64,000 nt of DNA from Sialis fuliginosa. Taxonomy: Eukaryota; Arthropoda; Insecta; Megaloptera; Sialidae. The notes beneath the pieces are model-generated. The model did no database searches, was not told the origin of the DNA, and saw only the letters and a list, made by a program, of their open reading frames with translations. Below are positions 62,101 to 64,000 of the stretch, piece after piece. Position 1 is the stretch's first letter. Every line of letters starts with the position of its first letter. The stretch covers positions 15,065,638-15,129,637 of the forward strand of contig OY540815.1 in the NCBI GenBank assembly GCA_961205875.1. Direction: 5' to 3'. The position numbers and the translations under genes were made by a program.

Positions 62101-63118
62101 CTGGACACGTACGAAATCAAGAGCCTATTTTAACAGTAAGATCAAAGAAGTGTATTAGTTTAATTAGTATTACTATCATCGTACTGATCATAAAAGTGTA
62201 TTTAATTTTATGTAAAAATTATGTTTCTCTACTTTAAATACCATTGAAGGAAAGTAAGTAATATTTTTTGTTACATAGATAATTAAACGTTTATCCTAAC
62301 AAGAATGTCATGCACAACAAAAAGATAATATTATATTGATGAAAAAAATCATAAAGCCAATGAGAACTAATGGTTTAACAGCTTAGAAGAATATTTACCC
62401 CAAACAAATTTCAAAATTTTCTCGAAAACGGCTTTACTTAAGTATGAAACAATGATAATTTTTTCATTGGTTTTATCCTACTAACAATGAATTTAATAAT
62501 ATTATTGGAGCTAGTTTTATGCTCATGTTCTAATACATAAATTTTTCATCGAGCTAATAAAATCAGATGTATTATATTTCCATGTTAACTAACTTTTACA
62601 GTTAAGTCTTAAAAAAATTATACCTTAAAAATAACAAACGTTACCTCCCAACGGAACTTTAATTATCATTTATTAATTTGAGCTTTATTTTAGTTTATAT
62701 AATAGCATTAATGTACATATATCGTATTCTATAACTTCTGTTTAATTGTATAATATTATATATTTTTTCATGTACTATGTATTTTTATACATAGACTTTA
62801 TACATTTATGTATTTTAAACAGTATTATTAAAATGTAATAAAAAACTGAAGTAAAAGTTTTAATATTTCTCGAGTAGTGTCGATATAATATTTCATAACT
62901 GGTAAAACTATATAAAGTTTGTGTATTGATGCAGGAAGTTTTTAATCATAATTTTATTGTCATAGATTCATTTTAGTACCTGACAAGATGGTGACTGACT
63001 GATATGATGCATAAAACTGCATTTCAGCATCATATGTCTTGGAGCTGAAACATGAACCTGACGCGTACCGTACTATCTAATTGATGCTCCTGAAGTGAAA
63101 TAAAGCACTTCTTGTATG
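59135..63118. other. AT-rich non-coding stretch
   Basis: Contains repeat copy 4. The 125-codon frame at 59661 starts in a good context (accatgg) but lies in repeat-like sequence (cgctgaatccgaaaacgacc). 60405-60480 (gaagaagacgaaacgtctc) weakly resembles a Penelope-like end. Confidence 0.45.
61594..61853 (+). repeat. GTCTG-rich interspersed repeat, copy 4
   Basis: Starts attgcttccccgcaatatga, has the gtctgtctgtgtgtatgtgc run, then jumps from 'ttggatggttggatctg' to the terminal block gaggaagcactatgcattta...cagatgttttt. The middle part has been lost. Confidence 0.75.
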
Positions 63119-63945
63119 CAGTGGCGTATAAAATATAATACGATGGAGTGAATTATTTAGTTCTTGGTTGTATAAGAGATATTTTCTATAATAACTTTCA
63201 CAGTTTATATTCTATGCTTATAGTAAATATTTCAATAATTCTACAGAATAAGATTAAAATTAATATTAAACAAGCCGTGGGTTCGATCCTTGAGGTCCAC
63301 ACAACCAATTTTCTAACATGGTTTGACTATAAATACTTGAATACTGATTATTTATCGTTTCCATTTTTTTAATATGTATATATAAAATTTTTTAATGGGT
63401 TTTGTCAGAAATATAATTCACCTTTGTATTCTAATATCCTCATGTCAATAATATATTAGACATTTTTAGAATAACTAATCTGACAATTCAAAATTCAAAA
63501 TTTTGAGGATGGATTTCACCTTTTCAATAGCTGGTTTAGACACGTATAAAAAATACTGAAATATGTGTTTCATTATTTGTATTGCTGAATATTTATTCAT
63601 GCTAAGTTTCAAGTAAATCTGACCAAAAAATATTTATACCCACAGAAACTTTTACCCTCGTAAGGGTTGTATTTTGAAAAATCTTTTCTTTCAGATCATT
63701 TTCACGTCAAGACGCTTCGATTGGCCCTCTAACATTTAACATTTTTTAATTGCGAGATATTGTGCACTTAAAAAATGTTACATACGTACATATACACACA
63801 CAAACATACATATTTCTGAAAATAGTGTAAATATGAATGTACATTTAACTTATTAGGAAGTAAATTAAAATTTAATAAAGAAAATTACAAAATATTAATT
63901 TTTGGAAAAATAGACATAGATAAATAAATAAATCTTACGCCACTG
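63119..63945. mobile_element. Possible hAT-type element, 827 bp
   Basis: Perfect 10-bp terminal inverted repeats CAGTGGCGTA / TACGCCACTG, a common hAT terminus. The neighbouring 8-mers differ, so it may be two separate ends rather than one element. Inside, gggttcgatcc (about 63279-63289) looks like a tRNA/SINE B box, but no A box or tRNA fold is evident. Confidence 0.4.
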
Positions 63946-64000
63946 CAGCTACTGTATACGCACTTATATTATAGTTTCATTACTCATCTACTCTTAGAAT

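Noticed and set aside
63270-63300. tRNA gene suggested by gggttcgatcc
   Set aside because: The flanking bases do not form a T-arm stem, and no acceptor stem or A box is present.

Overview
This window looks like AT-rich (roughly 70-75% A+T by eye) non-coding DNA from an insect nuclear genome. It consists of very long intron and/or intergenic sequence packed with small non-autonomous transposable elements. Two things point to an insect. The one clear protein-coding piece is a spliced exon of a neuroligin of the insect type, with HGES where vertebrate neuroligins have HGGS. The mobile elements are of kinds common in arthropods: a Helitron ending in a hairpin plus CTAG, hAT-type MITEs, foldback MITEs, pogo/Tigger-like ends and Penelope-like terminal repeats. 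I cannot name the order or species. There is no bacterial-style gene organisation, no rRNA or tRNA gene, no CRISPR array, and no long intact ORF.

Layout. 1-10.5 kb: intron/intergenic sequence with a Tigger-like fragment (1.7 kb), a 15-bp minisatellite (3.0 kb), a complete-looking Helitron (3151-4104), a copy of a ~540-bp repeat (5.1 kb), a GTCTG-rich repeat (6.8 kb), a 3 x 174-bp tandem array (7586-8107) and a BglII-palindrome MITE (8394-8734). 10.49-11.04 kb: a CpG-rich island with two perfect CRE octamers (TGACGTCA), initiator motifs on both strands and a good minus-strand splice donor; it is the best promoter candidate. 11-39.8 kb: mostly foldback elements (12.6, 23.7, 25.9, 27.6, 31.7 and 34.9 kb), Penelope-like ends with hammerhead-like cores (15.7, 27.9, 34.65 and 38.0 kb), and a few short GC-elevated patches that could be small exons (22.64, 24.20, 27.00, 32.6 and 38.28 kb). 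39794-39961: the neuroligin exon on the plus strand. 40-64 kb: more non-coding DNA, with hAT-type elements (41.4, 51.6 and 63.1 kb), further MITEs, and a nearly perfect 747-bp palindrome (57526-58272).

How it fits together. The neuroligin exon is flanked by tens of kilobases with no other recognisable neuroligin exon, so at least part of the window is probably giant intron of that gene. The CpG island lies 29 kb upstream of the exon. It could serve neuroligin on the plus strand, but its splice donor fits a divergent minus-strand transcript better. I found no convincing undescribed multi-gene system. The most unusual material is structural: the long palindromes able to form double-stranded RNA hairpins, the head-to-head hammerhead-like repeats, and one such repeat nested inside a foldback element.
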